A stretch of DNA of 64,000 nt from Methylacidimicrobium sp. AP8 (GCF_903064525.1 NZ_LR797830.1:744001-808000), one strand, 5' to 3'. Positions 17,472-26,942 are shown, numbered from the stretch's first letter. Numbers and translations: made by a program. The notes: generated by a model not told the origin, from the sequence alone.

Positions 17472-18352
17472 CGGCCGAGCTTTACGAGTTTGAGTTTCTG
17501 ACTCCCTGCTTTTGCGGCGGAGCCGATCCGGCCCGTGCGGAGCTGCGAGCCCCCTCCATCCGGGGCCGGCTGCGCTGGTGGTTCCGCGCTCTGGGAGGGT
17601 CCAGAGAAGACGAGGAGAAGGTCTTTGGAAGCGTCGGAGGAGGCCGAACCTCACCGGGTGCTTCTTCCCTTGCGGTTCGCGTCGTGAAGCCTCCGGAGGG
17701 TGGGGATTCCGAGTGGACGCGGCTCCTTGGACGGCCCAAGGCGGGTTATGTCTGGTATTTTCTTCGAAGCAGTTCCCCAGACCGATGGACAGCCCTCGGA
17801 GCGCTGCACCCGGGGAGCCGAGCTATGGTGGAAATCCTTTTCCGCCGCTCCCTAAACGGGGATCTCCAGAAGCGATGGGAGCAGACATGGGAAGCTTTCT
17901 GCCGTTTCGGGGCGATCGGCTACCGGGCCAGCCGTTGCGCCGGGGCTTTCCGCGTGCAGGGGCTGGCCGGGGAACAGAAGGATTATGAGAGCGCTGTAGA
18001 AAAAATCCTCAAGCCTGCCGGCTTCGAGGTCCGCTACTTCTGGGGGGAGAAGCGGAATTCCTGGCTGGGCATCGTCGAGCTGGCGGAAGAGGAGCTCAAG
18101 AAGCTCCGCAGGGAGTTCCCCGCCAGGGAACCCAGCCCGCTGGGGCAGGCAGGGCACAAGCAGAAAAAAGAGCCGCGGCAGGCCAGCGCCGTCTACTTTC
18201 GGCCGCTGAAGCTCGCCGAAAAGAAAGTTGCAAAGGAATATTATTCCCTCCTGCTCTTCGAGGCGCCGCACCTCCGGGTCGTCGGCGAAGAGAGCCGGCT
18301 CAAAAACGTCAAAAACGGAACCTCGATCCTCAAACGCATGTATCCTCACTAA
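17468..18352 (+). CDS. cmr1: Cmr1 RAMP subunit
   Basis: The 294-residue Cmr1 begins with the family signature FLTPCFCGGADPARAELRAP followed by SIRGRLRWWFRALGG, the RNA-binding start of the first RAMP domain. Cmr1 sits at the 3' crRNA end with Cmr6 and affects target capture. GTG 17468 is chosen because it overlaps the cmr6 stop; the longer open frame upstream is a cmr6 shadow. Its size is at the lower end for Cmr1. The CARF nuclease gene starts 11 bases downstream, so that gene lies in the same operon. Confidence 0.93.
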   Translation: MTAELYEFEFLTPCFCGGADPARAELRAPSIRGRLRWWFRALGGSREDEEKVFGSVGGGRTSPGASSLAVRVVKPPEGGDSEWTRLLGRPKAGYVWYFLRSSSPDRWTALGALHPGSRAMVEILFRRSLNGDLQKRWEQTWEAFCRFGAIGYRASRCAGAFRVQGLAGEQKDYESAVEKILKPAGFEVRYFWGEKRNSWLGIVELAEEELKKLRREFPAREPSPLGQAGHKQKKEPRQASAVYFRPLKLAEKKVAKEYYSLLLFEAPHLRVVGEESRLKNVKNGTSILKRMYPH

Positions 18353-18363
18353 TTCGGATCCCG

Positions 18364-19557
18364 ATGCGCCCCTTGCCTTCCGATCCGGTACTCTTCACCC
18401 TTGCCAGCCGCCAGATTTGGCCCCAGGTGCTCGGCGTCCTGCACCTCCGCCCCGCGCGCCTCGTCCTGCTCCATAGCGCAGACCGGCTCGAGTCGAAAGG
18501 TCCCGCCCAGAGGTTGAAGAGGTTCTTCGACAAGAACGACCTCCTGCCCAAAGGCGGAACAACGATGGAGGAAATCCCCTACGATGACTTCGAAGGCATC
18601 CTGCGGCGGCTCGATTCGCTGGAGGCGGATCCCGCGAGAAGCCTTCTCCACTTCACCGGCGGCAACAAGCTCATGGCGATGGCCGCCTTCCGGTGGGCGA
18701 TCCGAAGGGCGATCCCTTGCTTCTACTGGGAGCGGGGGAATCGGCTGACCTGGTTTTTCGGACGGGGCGAGGAGGTGGAGACCGACTCGGCGGGGGTCGA
18801 TGTCGGGATTGCCGATGCGCTGGATCCTCTGGATCTGCTCCGCTGCCAAATCGATGCCTCCGAAGTCGAGCGCAACGGAGAGCTCCTCCGGCTCAATACG
18901 CAAGGAGCGCGGATCCCCCTGGAGGAGCTTTCCGCCCGCTGCGCCAGGGGAGAGGATTTGCGGGGCCTGCTGTCGATTGCGGAGCGAAGCGAAGGCGATC
19001 GGCAGGAGAAGGAGGGGAATCGGCTCGAGTACAACGCAGCCGTGGTGCTGCTCCGGCTCGGGGTCCGCTGCGTGCGGCGGAGCCTCCGGCTCAAGGTGAA
19101 AAGCGGCACCGGGATCTCCACCTCTCGGCCTCATGAGGAGATCGACCTGCTCTTCAACCACGGCGGACGGCTTTGGCAGGTGGACTGCAAGGATAGGAAG
19201 CCCCCCGAACAGCTGGCAGAGGAGTTGGAGGCCCGTCTGCGGAGAAAGAATGTTCTTCCCTGTCCGGACATCGCGTCGCTCCTGGAACGGATTCGGAGCG
19301 AGCTCACCATTCAGCAGGTCAAGGCGCTGAAGCTCGATCTTTTGTCGGTTCAGGATTCCGGAGGATTGCTCGGCCGGACCGTGTGCGTCCGGAGGGTCCC
19401 GATGGCAGAAGAAGTGGAGCAGTACGCCAGGCAGAAAGGGATCGATGTCGTGCTCGCTTCCGAGCTGGTCGACGGCCTTCGCGCGCTACTCGATCCGGGC
19501 CGCTCCGCGACCCCCGGGGAACTGTCCGATCTGCAAAGGAGGTTTGCGCGGCCCTGA
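18364..19557 (+). CDS. Can2/Card1-like CARF nuclease (DUF1887)
   Basis: The 397-residue protein has an N-terminal CARF domain with the DUF1887 signature LLHFTGGNKLMAMAAF (residues 94-109), the expected cyclic-oligoadenylate site. The C-terminal PD-(D/E)xK-type nuclease starts near residue 220 (LEYNAAVVLLRLGV), with Asp261 in EEIDLLF and the Asp274-x-Lys276 motif in QVDCKDRK. Card1/Can2 enzymes cut ssDNA, RNA or nicked DNA when cA4 binds. The catalytic D-C-K replaces the commoner E-x-K. Lying 11 bases after cmr1, it is very likely an effector of this Cmr system. Substrate and cOA size are not readable from sequence. Confidence 0.85.
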   Translation: MRPLPSDPVLFTLASRQIWPQVLGVLHLRPARLVLLHSADRLESKGPAQRLKRFFDKNDLLPKGGTTMEEIPYDDFEGILRRLDSLEADPARSLLHFTGGNKLMAMAAFRWAIRRAIPCFYWERGNRLTWFFGRGEEVETDSAGVDVGIADALDPLDLLRCQIDASEVERNGELLRLNTQGARIPLEELSARCARGEDLRGLLSIAERSEGDRQEKEGNRLEYNAAVVLLRLGVRCVRRSLRLKVKSGTGISTSRPHEEIDLLFNHGGRLWQVDCKDRKPPEQLAEELEARLRRKNVLPCPDIASLLERIRSELTIQQVKALKLDLLSVQDSGGLLGRTVCVRRVPMAEEVEQYARQKGIDVVLASELVDGLRALLDPGRSATPGELSDLQRRFARP

Positions 19558-19617
19558 TCGACCGGGTTTCGGCGTCGGCTGGCCGCGGAGCGCCTCGCCC
19601 GCCTATCCATCTCTCCT

Positions 19618-20553
19618 ATGAAAAATCTCTCCTTGTCGCTGCTGACGCCGCCGGAGGCGTTTCAAATCCTTTTGATCCGGATCACCGGAAACGGGATCCT
19701 CGACCCCGGAGAGTTAGCCGAAGTCAACCTCCCTGCGGAAGTCGACCGGCAAAAAGGGCTGGTCCTCTACGGAAAAGCCCCGATCTGGCTCTACGCCTAT
19801 CTATCGCACCTAGGGCATGCCTCGCGGTGGGTCGCCGTCTACGATCCGCGTTGCGGTGGGATCGTCGTCCAGGCCCACCATCCTTCGGCCCCTCCGGTGG
19901 CTTCGATCCTGCCGCGCGAAGTGATCGAACCGTACGTCCGGGCCGTGGCGCCGGCGGAGGAAGAGCCGCGGACGAGGAACGAGCCGGAACGCTGCCGCCA
20001 CCGTGCGGTCGCGATCGTCGGACCGCGGCACAGCGGCAAGTCGGTATTTCTCTACTGGTTGCGGGAGGCCCTGCGGAGGCGGATGAGTCCCGAGGCGTTC
20101 CACAGCCGTCTTTTTATTCTCCGGGCATGCCCGGATGGAGAAGGGGACTGGTTTTTCGAAGCGCCCGAATCAGCCCGGACCTTGCGCTACAAGAACCGCT
20201 GGGATGCGGGCTTCGTCGCCACGATGGTGAGCCACATTCAGGAGCTGTCGCGCACCAAGGCGCTCCTCTTTGTGGATTGCGGAGGGATAATCGACCGGTT
20301 CAATCGGGACATCCTGAGCTGCTGCACCGACATGGTGATTGTCTCCCGGGATGCCGAAGCGACGGCGGAGTGGCGCGGGGTCGGCCAGGCTTGCGGGTTG
20401 CAGGTCGTTGCCGAGGTGGAGTCGGTGGTGGAACCGGGGAGCTTGCTCCTTTCTGCAAACCCTCTTCGCGTTCGCGTCGGAGGCTTGATGCGGGGAGCAC
20501 CGGCTTCCGATCTTCCCGAGGCACTGGTCTCCCAATTCCTTCCTGTTGCGTAG
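19618..20553 (+). CDS. csx3: Csx3 ring-nuclease domain fused to P-loop AAA domain
   Basis: Residues 1 to about 110 are Csx3: TGNGILDPGEL, then KGLVLYGKAPIWLYAYLSHLG and WVAVYDPRCGGIVVQAHH. His64/His67, Asp77 and His87 are candidates for the residues used by Csx3 (Crn3) to cleave cyclic tetra-adenylate. From about residue 128 a P-loop NTPase follows, with Walker A GPRHSGKS (135-142) and a hydrophobic Walker B LLFVDCGG (216-223). Csx3-AAA fusions are known in some bacteria; the ATPase role is unclear. Its place 60 bases after the Can2-like gene suggests that it tunes or ends cOA signalling. The start ATG 19618 lacks a clear ribosome site. Confidence 0.83.
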   Translation: MKNLSLSLLTPPEAFQILLIRITGNGILDPGELAEVNLPAEVDRQKGLVLYGKAPIWLYAYLSHLGHASRWVAVYDPRCGGIVVQAHHPSAPPVASILPREVIEPYVRAVAPAEEEPRTRNEPERCRHRAVAIVGPRHSGKSVFLYWLREALRRRMSPEAFHSRLFILRACPDGEGDWFFEAPESARTLRYKNRWDAGFVATMVSHIQELSRTKALLFVDCGGIIDRFNRDILSCCTDMVIVSRDAEATAEWRGVGQACGLQVVAEVESVVEPGSLLLSANPLRVRVGGLMRGAPASDLPEALVSQFLPVA

Positions 20554-20611
20554 GCCCGATCGCCTCCCTGCACGGCTTCCGCTCCAGCCGCGAAATGGGT
20601 GCGCGCCCCGC

Positions 20612-22529
20612 CCCATGTTTGGGGGAAGGTCTTGTAAGTCGTTGCGAGACAGTACCCGTCATTTCCAATTGGCACTACAGGGGCTATTTTTGCCCTTTGC
20701 GGTCGGCTACGGCTCCCGGGCAGAGATGCGTAAGGCGGAGAGGATTTGCCGGGCCTGATGATTCCCGGCGGTGACCCCGCGACGTTTTTCGCTTCCGAAG
20801 GAGAAATCCACCAGATGGATGGTTCGGAGGGCAGCCCAAGCTTGCTCGCTGGAGAAGGGTAGATTGGCCGCCTTGAGCTTCTTCTCCAGGAGCCGGTCGA
20901 GCAGGAAGGCCAAGGCGGCGACGAAGACGTGCGCCCGCACCCGTTTGGGATTGTGGTGGTAGATCGGACGAAGCTCCAGGACGTCCTTGAGCTTCCGGAA
21001 GGCTCTTTCCACCTCGGAGAGCTCCTTGTAGGCCCGGACCGCCTCAAGCGGGGAGATCCTTTTCCTCGGTGAGGATCACGTACTTCCCCTCCAGAAGCTT
21101 TTCGGTCTCCACCGGCTCTTCGGACACTTGGAGCTTGCCTGCCCGCAGACTCCAGCGGAAGTAGCGGTGGCCGCGATGGAGAGAGAGGATTCGGGCGACG
21201 GAGCTGCCGATCTCTTCCCGATTCCGAAGCTCTCCTTTTTCGATACGCTTGGCGAGTTTGCCCAACTCTTCCCGGGTCTTCGTGACATCCCTCTCCCGCA
21301 TGGCCTGCTCGTAGGCCAGCCGCTCGGCGCTTTCGACCACGAAGATCCGCTGCCCGGGAAGCGCTCCCTCGACTTCGCAGACCCGATCCTTTTCCTCCGG
21401 AGAGCAGGGCTGCCAGGAACCGCTCTGGGCCTTGCGGACATACTCCAAGACCTCCGGGCTCCTTCGTCGGCGTAAGCCGACCAAAAACCCATGCCCCTGG
21501 CTCCACAGGAAGCCCAAGTTGGCCGTGCTCACCATCCCCCGGTCCCCGACGAAGACGATCCGACGCAACCCGAAGCGTTTCTCCAAATCGGCGACGATCG
21601 GCAGAACTGTTTCCGAATCGTGCCGATTGCCCCGGAAGACATGGTGGGCAATCGGCCAGCCATTGGCCATGACGACCCCCAAGAGGATCTGCCGGTTTCC
21701 CTCCCGCTGATCCCGGCTGTAGCCGTATTGAGCCAAACCCTCGGGGCCTTCCCCTTCGAAATAGGAGGAAGTCAAATCATAGAAGACCATCTCGGGCTTA
21801 AGAGAAAAGAGATCCCGCAGCCGGGCAAAGAGCCCTTCCTAGGGTCCGCTCCTTCCGCCCTATGAGCTCGTCAAGGGTCCGGTACCACGGCCAAAGGAAG
21901 CGGTGGTCGACCCGAACTCGGCCATTCTGCTTCCAGACCGGCCGGATCCGCTCTCCTCTCCCGTCGGGAACGTAGTCGGTCTCCAGCCACTGGGCCAAGG
22001 CGTGTTCGCTCCCCGGGACAAGAGCCGGTTGACCACAAGGACGAACGCCCGTTCCGCAAGGGACAGTCCTTTGCCTTTCCCCCTCTTCTCCTCCAAGAGC
22101 TCTTCCATACCCAGCTCCTTCCAGAGATGTCTGGCGACAAGCGTTGGACCCCAAACTGTGGATTCCTGAGGCTCAAGCGCTCTTCGAGAAGCCGGCGCGC
22201 TCCGCCCGAGCAACTCCGCGAGCCGATCCAAGTGGGGTGCCAAGAGATCCTTGCGGCCAAGAGTCGCGACAATCCGCTGCTTGACCTTTCCCTTTTCCCG
22301 GTAGCTTTCCACCAAGCGGACATACTCCGCCTCGCTCCCGTCCTTCCGACGCAACCGCAGGGTGCGCAGAAACATGAAATAGCATTACCGGTCGTCACCG
22401 TGAATCGCAAGCACAAAAGGCCACTTTCATGCGGCCAAGTTGTTCACAGTGTGGCACTACATTTTTGCAAAATTTCCTTCCCCAACCCTGGAGCCGTCGT
22501 CAAAAAGGCCGCTTTTCACCAAACATGGG
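20612..22529 (-). mobile_element. IS1634-like element, copy 1 (decayed)
   Basis: The element is 1918 bp, bounded by inverted ends CCCATGTTTGG and CCAAACATGGG. CCGC flanks both sides and may be a 4-bp target duplication. A second, nearly identical copy starts at 22662 in the same orientation. The transposase of this copy is broken in several places. Confidence 0.85.
20707..22375 (-). pseudogene. IS1634-family transposase, frameshifted
   Basis: It encodes a DDE transposase of the IS1634 type (MFLRTLRLRRKDGSEAE at the N-terminus, VFYDLTSSYFEGEGPEG and VFVGDRGMVSTANLGFL in the core). Against the second copy it shows at least three indels: a missing G near 22013, an altered CCTAGGGTCC (one base longer) near 21840, and a missing GA near 21057. 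The reading frame is therefore split into four pieces. It keeps the original ATG start, which the second copy has lost. Confidence 0.85.
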
Positions 22530-22625
22530 CCGCAGGCGGGGGTACCTCTGCGCCGGTCGCTATCCGCCCCTACTCACGGGGAGGCGGCGGCCGATTTCTT
22601 CTGTGCGCGGGTGACGAATGGACAG

Positions 22626-22662
22626 GTCTCCATTGCCTTTCGGCATCTCATCCTTTCCCGAC
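22626..22662 (-). CRISPR. Orphan CRISPR repeat cut off by IS insertion
   Basis: This is a perfect copy of the 37-nt repeat (starts GTCTCCATT, ends TTTCCCGAC). The IS1634-like copy 2 begins at its last base. The remainder of the following spacer resumes at about 24586 behind the element, so this is the trailer-most repeat of the array, displaced by about 1.97 kb. The 96 bases to its left (22530-22625) show no recognisable repeat. Confidence 0.93.
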
Positions 22663-24581
22663 CCATGTTTGGGGGAAGGTCTTGTAAGTCGTTGCGAGAC
22701 AGTACCCGTCATTTCCAATTGGCACTACAGGGGCTATTTTTGCCCTTTGCGGTCGGCTACGGCTCCCGGGCAGAGATGCGTAAGGCGGAGAGGATTTGCC
22801 GGGCCTGATGATTCCCGGCGGTGACCCCGCGACGTTTTTCGCTTCCGAAGGAGAAATCCACCAGATGGATGGTTCGGAGGGCAACCCAAGCTTGCTCGCT
22901 GGAGAAGGGTAGATTGGCCGCCTTGAGTTTCTTCTCCAGGAGCCGGTCGAGCAGGAAGGCCAAGGCGGCGACGAAGACGTGCGCCCGCACCCGTTTGGGA
23001 TTGTGGTGGTAGATCGGACGAAGCTCCAGGACGTCCTTGAGCTTCCGGAAGGCTCTTTCCACCTCGGAGAGCTCCTTGTAGGCCCGGACCGCCTCGAGCG
23101 GGGAGAGATCCTTTTCCTCGGTGAGGATCACGTACTTCCCCTCCAGAAGCTTTTCGGTCTCCACCGGCTCTTCGGACACTTGGAGCTTGCCTGCCCGCAG
23201 ACTCCAGCGGAAGTAGCGGTGGCCGCGATGGAGAGAGAGGATTCGGGCGACGGAGCTGCCGATCTCTTCCCGATTCCGAAGCTCTCCTTTTTCGATACGC
23301 TTGGCGAGTTTGCCCAACTCTTCCCGGGTCTTCGTGACATCCCTCTCCCGCATGGCCTGCTCGTAGGCCAGCCGCTCGGCGCTTTCGACCACGAAGATCC
23401 GCTGCCCGGGAAGCGCTCCTCGACTTCGCAGACCCGATCCTTTTCCTCCGGAGAGCAGGGCTGCCAGGAACCGCTCTGGGCCTTGCGGACATACTCCAAG
23501 ACCTCCGGGCTCCTTCGTCGGCGTAAGCCGACCAAAAAACCCATGCCCCTGGCTCCACAGGAAGCCCAAGTTGGCCGTGCTCACCATCCCCCGGTCCCCG
23601 ACGAAGACGATCCGACGCAACCCGAAGCGTTTCTCCAAATCGGCGACGATCGGCAGAACTGTTTCCGAATCGTGCCGATTGCCCCGGAAGACATGGTGGG
23701 CAATCGGCCAGCCATTGGCCATGACGACCCCCAAGAGGATCTGCCGGTTTCCCTCCCGCTGATCCCGGCTGTAGCCGTATTGAGCCAAACCCTCGGGGCC
23801 TTCCCCTTCGAAATAGGAGGAAGTCAAATCATAGAAGACCATCTCGGGCTTAAGAGAAAAGAGATCCCGCAGCCGGGCAAAGAGCCCTTCCTCGATCCGC
23901 TCCTTCCGCCCTATGAGCTCGTCAAGGGTCCGGTACCACGGCCAAAGGAAGCGGTGGTCGACCCGAACTCGGCCATTCTGCTTCCAGACCGGCCGGATCC
24001 GCTCTCCTCTCCCGTCGGGAACGTAGTCGGTCTCCAGCCACTGGGCCAAGGCGTGTTCGCTCCCCGGGGACAAGAGCCGGTTGACCACAAGGACGAACGC
24101 CCGTTCCGCAAGGGACAGTCCTTTGCCTTTCCCCCTCTTCTCCTCCAAGAGCTCTTCCAGACCCAGCTCCTTCCAGAGATGTCTGGCGACAAGCGTTGGA
24201 CCCCAAACTGTGGATTCCTGAGGCTCAAGCGCTCTCCGAGAAGCCGGCGCGCTCCGCCCGAGCAACTCCGCGAGCCGATCCAAGTGGGGTGCCAAGAGAT
24301 CCTTGCGGCCAAGAGTCGCGACAATCCGCTGCTTGACCTTTCCCTTTTCCCGGTAGCTTTCCACCAAGCGGACATACTCCGCCTCGCTCCCGTCCTTCCG
24401 ACGCAACCGCAGGGTGCGCAGAAACAGGAAATAGCATTACCGGTCGTCACCGTGAATCGCAAGCACAAAAGGCCACTTTCATGCGGCCAAGTTGTTCACA
24501 GTGTGGCACTACATTTTTGCAAAATTTCCTTCCCCAACCCTGGAGCCGTCGTCAAAAAGGCCGCTTTTCACCAAACACGGG
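22662..24581 (-). mobile_element. IS1634-like element, copy 2, inside the CRISPR array
   Basis: The left end is CCCATGTTTGG; the right end CCAAACACGGG has one mismatch. CCGA flanks both sides, a likely 4-bp target duplication whose left member is part of the CRISPR repeat end. The insertion falls at the repeat-spacer junction. Confidence 0.88.
22757..24406 (-). CDS. IS1634-family transposase with compensated frameshifts
   Basis: The 549-residue frame covers nearly the whole transposase, including VFYDLTSSYFEG and VGDRGMVSTANLGFL. Two single-base changes relative to copy 1 (an extra A in the A-run near 23535 and a missing C near 23418) shift the frame and then restore it. About 40 residues between them (GRLTPTKEPGGLGVCPQG onward) are out-of-frame sequence. 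The original ATG has become CTG, so translation would have to start at the TTG at 24406. Activity is doubtful. Confidence 0.78.
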   Translation of the reverse strand: MRRKDGSEAEYVRLVESYREKGKVKQRIVATLGRKDLLAPHLDRLAELLGRSAPASRRALEPQESTVWGPTLVARHLWKELGLEELLEEKRGKGKGLSLAERAFVLVVNRLLSPGSEHALAQWLETDYVPDGRGERIRPVWKQNGRVRVDHRFLWPWYRTLDELIGRKERIEEGLFARLRDLFSLKPEMVFYDLTSSYFEGEGPEGLAQYGYSRDQREGNRQILLGVVMANGWPIAHHVFRGNRHDSETVLPIVADLEKRFGLRRIVFVGDRGMVSTANLGFLWSQGHGFFGRLTPTKEPGGLGVCPQGPERFLAALLSGGKGSGLRSRGALPGQRIFVVESAERLAYEQAMRERDVTKTREELGKLAKRIEKGELRNREEIGSSVARILSLHRGHRYFRWSLRAGKLQVSEEPVETEKLLEGKYVILTEEKDLSPLEAVRAYKELSEVERAFRKLKDVLELRPIYHHNPKRVRAHVFVAALAFLLDRLLEKKLKAANLPFSSEQAWVALRTIHLVDFSFGSEKRRGVTAGNHQARQILSALRISAREP

Positions 24582-24627
24582 CCGACAGGCGGAGGAAGCG
24601 CAGGCCTACCTGGCCGACGGGCAGCCC

Positions 24628-26739
24628 GTCTCCATTGCCTTTCGGCATCTCATCCTTTCCCGACAGGGATAAGAACATGGAAACCACAATAACAATATTG
24701 GCGTCTCCATTGCCTTTCGGCATCTCATCCTTTCCCGACCAACTCGATTGAGGTGCCAAAAGTATTCGGCGAAAACGGCGGTCTCCATTGCCTTTCGGCA
24801 TCTCATCCTTTCCCGACTTTGTACCTCTGCCATGGGAATCCGATAGGAGGAAACATGAAGTCTCCATTGCCTTTCGGCATCTCATCCTTTCCCGACCTGT
24901 GGGTCTTGACGGCATGCGGGCGAATGGAACGCCCGCATGTCTCCATTGCCTTTCGGCATCTCATCCTTTCCCGACCCGATTAGTTTAGACGGATACGCCG
25001 GTGCCACCACGAGTCTCCATTGCCTTTCGGCATCTCATCCTTTCCCGACCCTGGGCCGCTGCCTACCTGGGGGCAGCGGTTGAGAGAATCCGTCTCCATT
25101 GCCTTTCGGCATCTCATCCTTTCCCGACGGATCGCTATGATTAGGGAGCGTATGGAGCATACCGAGCAGGTCTCCATTGCCTTTCGGCATCTCATCCTTT
25201 CCCGACCGTGCCTCGGTGGGCGGAGGACGTGCTCCACCAGCGGGGGTCTCCATTGCCTTTCGGCATCTCATCCTTTCCCGACCACCCATTTCTGTCCCGC
25301 CACGATACGCGGAGGGTACCGTCTCCATTGCCTTTCGGCATCTCATCCTTTCCCGACTCCGTCTGCGTCCCCTGGACGCGTTGCTCCATGTATTGTCTCC
25401 ATTGCCTTTCGGCATCTCATCCTTTCCCGACAAATTCCCCGGCTTCCGGAAGGGTGGGAACAAGGGATTCCGTCTCCATTGCCTTTCGGCATCTCATCCT
25501 TTCCCGACGGACATACCGATAAACCCACACCCGTTATCCCGGATTCTGTCTCCATTGCCTTTCGGCATCTCATCCTTTCCCGACACCGGCCTTTCCGGTC
25601 ATTGCCTCGCCTATGGATATCCGTCTCCATTGCCTTTCGGCATCTCATCCTTTCCCGACTAGTTCATCACACCGTTAAGTCCAAAGCTCTATACTCTTGC
25701 GGTCTCCATTGCCTTTCGGCATCTCATCCTTTCCCGACACAGCTAACACCCATTCGTGCCCTGCGCCGATACATGGAGGTCTCCATTGCCTTTCGGCATC
25801 TCATCCTTTCCCGACTGTGGGCCGCCCGCAAGTATGCGAAGCAAGCCCGCAGGTGGTCTCCATTGCCTTTCGGCATCTCATCCTTTCCCGACAAGCCACC
25901 GATCCCGCCTTTATCGCCGAAAAATGGCGGGAGTCTCCATTGCCTTTCGGCATCTCATCCTTTCCCGACACGCCGCCTTGGAGTACTTGCACTGGCGGCA
26001 GGCATTAGGTCTCCATTGCCTTTCGGCATCTCATCCTTTCCCGACTCCAGGTATTGGCGCTCATGGGCGACTCCGGGCTGTTAATGTCTCCATTGCCTTT
26101 CGGCATCTCATCCTTTCCCGACCGTGGGATGGCCGCGTGTAAGGCGGTAGGGGTCTCACAAGTCTCCATTGCCTTTCGGCATCTCATCCTTTCCCGACCT
26201 GAAAGCTATTGCCAGGATTCAAGCCGCGAATTGCCATGGTCTCCATTGCCTTTCGGCATCTCATCCTTTCCCGACCATGCGTCCGCGCCGATCCGGTTGC
26301 CGTCGAGTGGCTCAGTCTCCATTGCCTTTCGGCATCTCATCCTTTCCCGACCCAGGGCGCGGGAGGTCATGAAATGGCAGGCGAGGACGCGGTCTCCATT
26401 GCCTTTCGGCATCTCATCCTTTCCCGACGCACTTCCGGAGTGTGCTAAACAAACTCTCATGAACGAGTACGTCTCCATTGCCTTTCGGCATCTCATCCTT
26501 TCCCGACTCGCCGAAAAGTGGCGGGAGGTGAACTCCCACTTTGTGCGGTCTCCATTGCCTTTCGGCATCTCATCCTTTCCCGACTTGCAAGACGGCAACT
26601 GGAAGAGGCCGAACAGATCGGGGAGTCTCCATTGCCTTTCGGCATCTCATCCTTTCCCGACCAGTAGCCGTCGGGCGCGAAGGGAAGGCGGCGGGCTTCC
26701 GCGTCTCCATTGCCTTTCGGCATCTCATCCTTTCCCGAC
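24628..26739 (-). CRISPR. CRISPR array, 28 repeats/27 spacers, type III-B
   Basis: There are 28 copies of a 37-nt repeat (GTCTCCATT...TTTCCCGAC as read on the plus strand), with first bases at 24628, 24703, 24781 and so on to 26703. Spacers are 37-42 nt. On the minus strand the repeat folds a TGCC-GAAA-GGCA hairpin with a GNRA loop and ends ATGGAGAC, close to the ATTGAAAC-like 8-nt tag of type III crRNAs. So transcription is probably from the right, with the leader next to cas2. Adding the orphan repeat and interrupted spacer at the left gives 29 repeats and 28 spacers. Repeats look identical throughout. Confidence 0.97.
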
Positions 26740-26942
26740 CGCGGCTGGAGAAGTGCTTGATTGCCAAGCCCTGAAATCCCCGGCAGGTCGGGAGAGCGAC
26801 GATCGGCAGATAGCTTCGTCGAAAAAGGAGCGCGCGGCAACGGGAAATCATGCAGAGCCCATTGATGCCGAGCTGGAAACGTTTCCGGTCGGCAGGTGCC
26901 CGCGGATGGGCGGGGTCGGGTCGCGACCTGGGAGAAGAAGAT
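26740..26942 (-). promoter_or_regulatory. Probable CRISPR leader
   Basis: There are 203 bases without a gene between the last repeat and the cas2 stop. Given the inferred minus-strand transcription, this is where the leader and array promoter should lie. I see an A-rich GTCGAAAAAGGAG patch near 26818 but no convincing -35/-10 pair. Confidence 0.55.

Noticed and set aside
22530-22625. Leader sequence at the left end of the array
   Set aside because: Repeat polarity and the position of cas1-cas2 place the leader on the right. This stretch sits between an IS end and the oldest repeat.
22979-24751. 590-codon plus-strand frame across IS copy 2
   Set aside because: It is antisense to the recognisable IS1634 transposase and runs into CRISPR repeats; it has no domain.
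24628-26739. Spacers targeting genes in this window
   Set aside because: By eye, no spacer matched other parts of the window. A proper search was not possible here.
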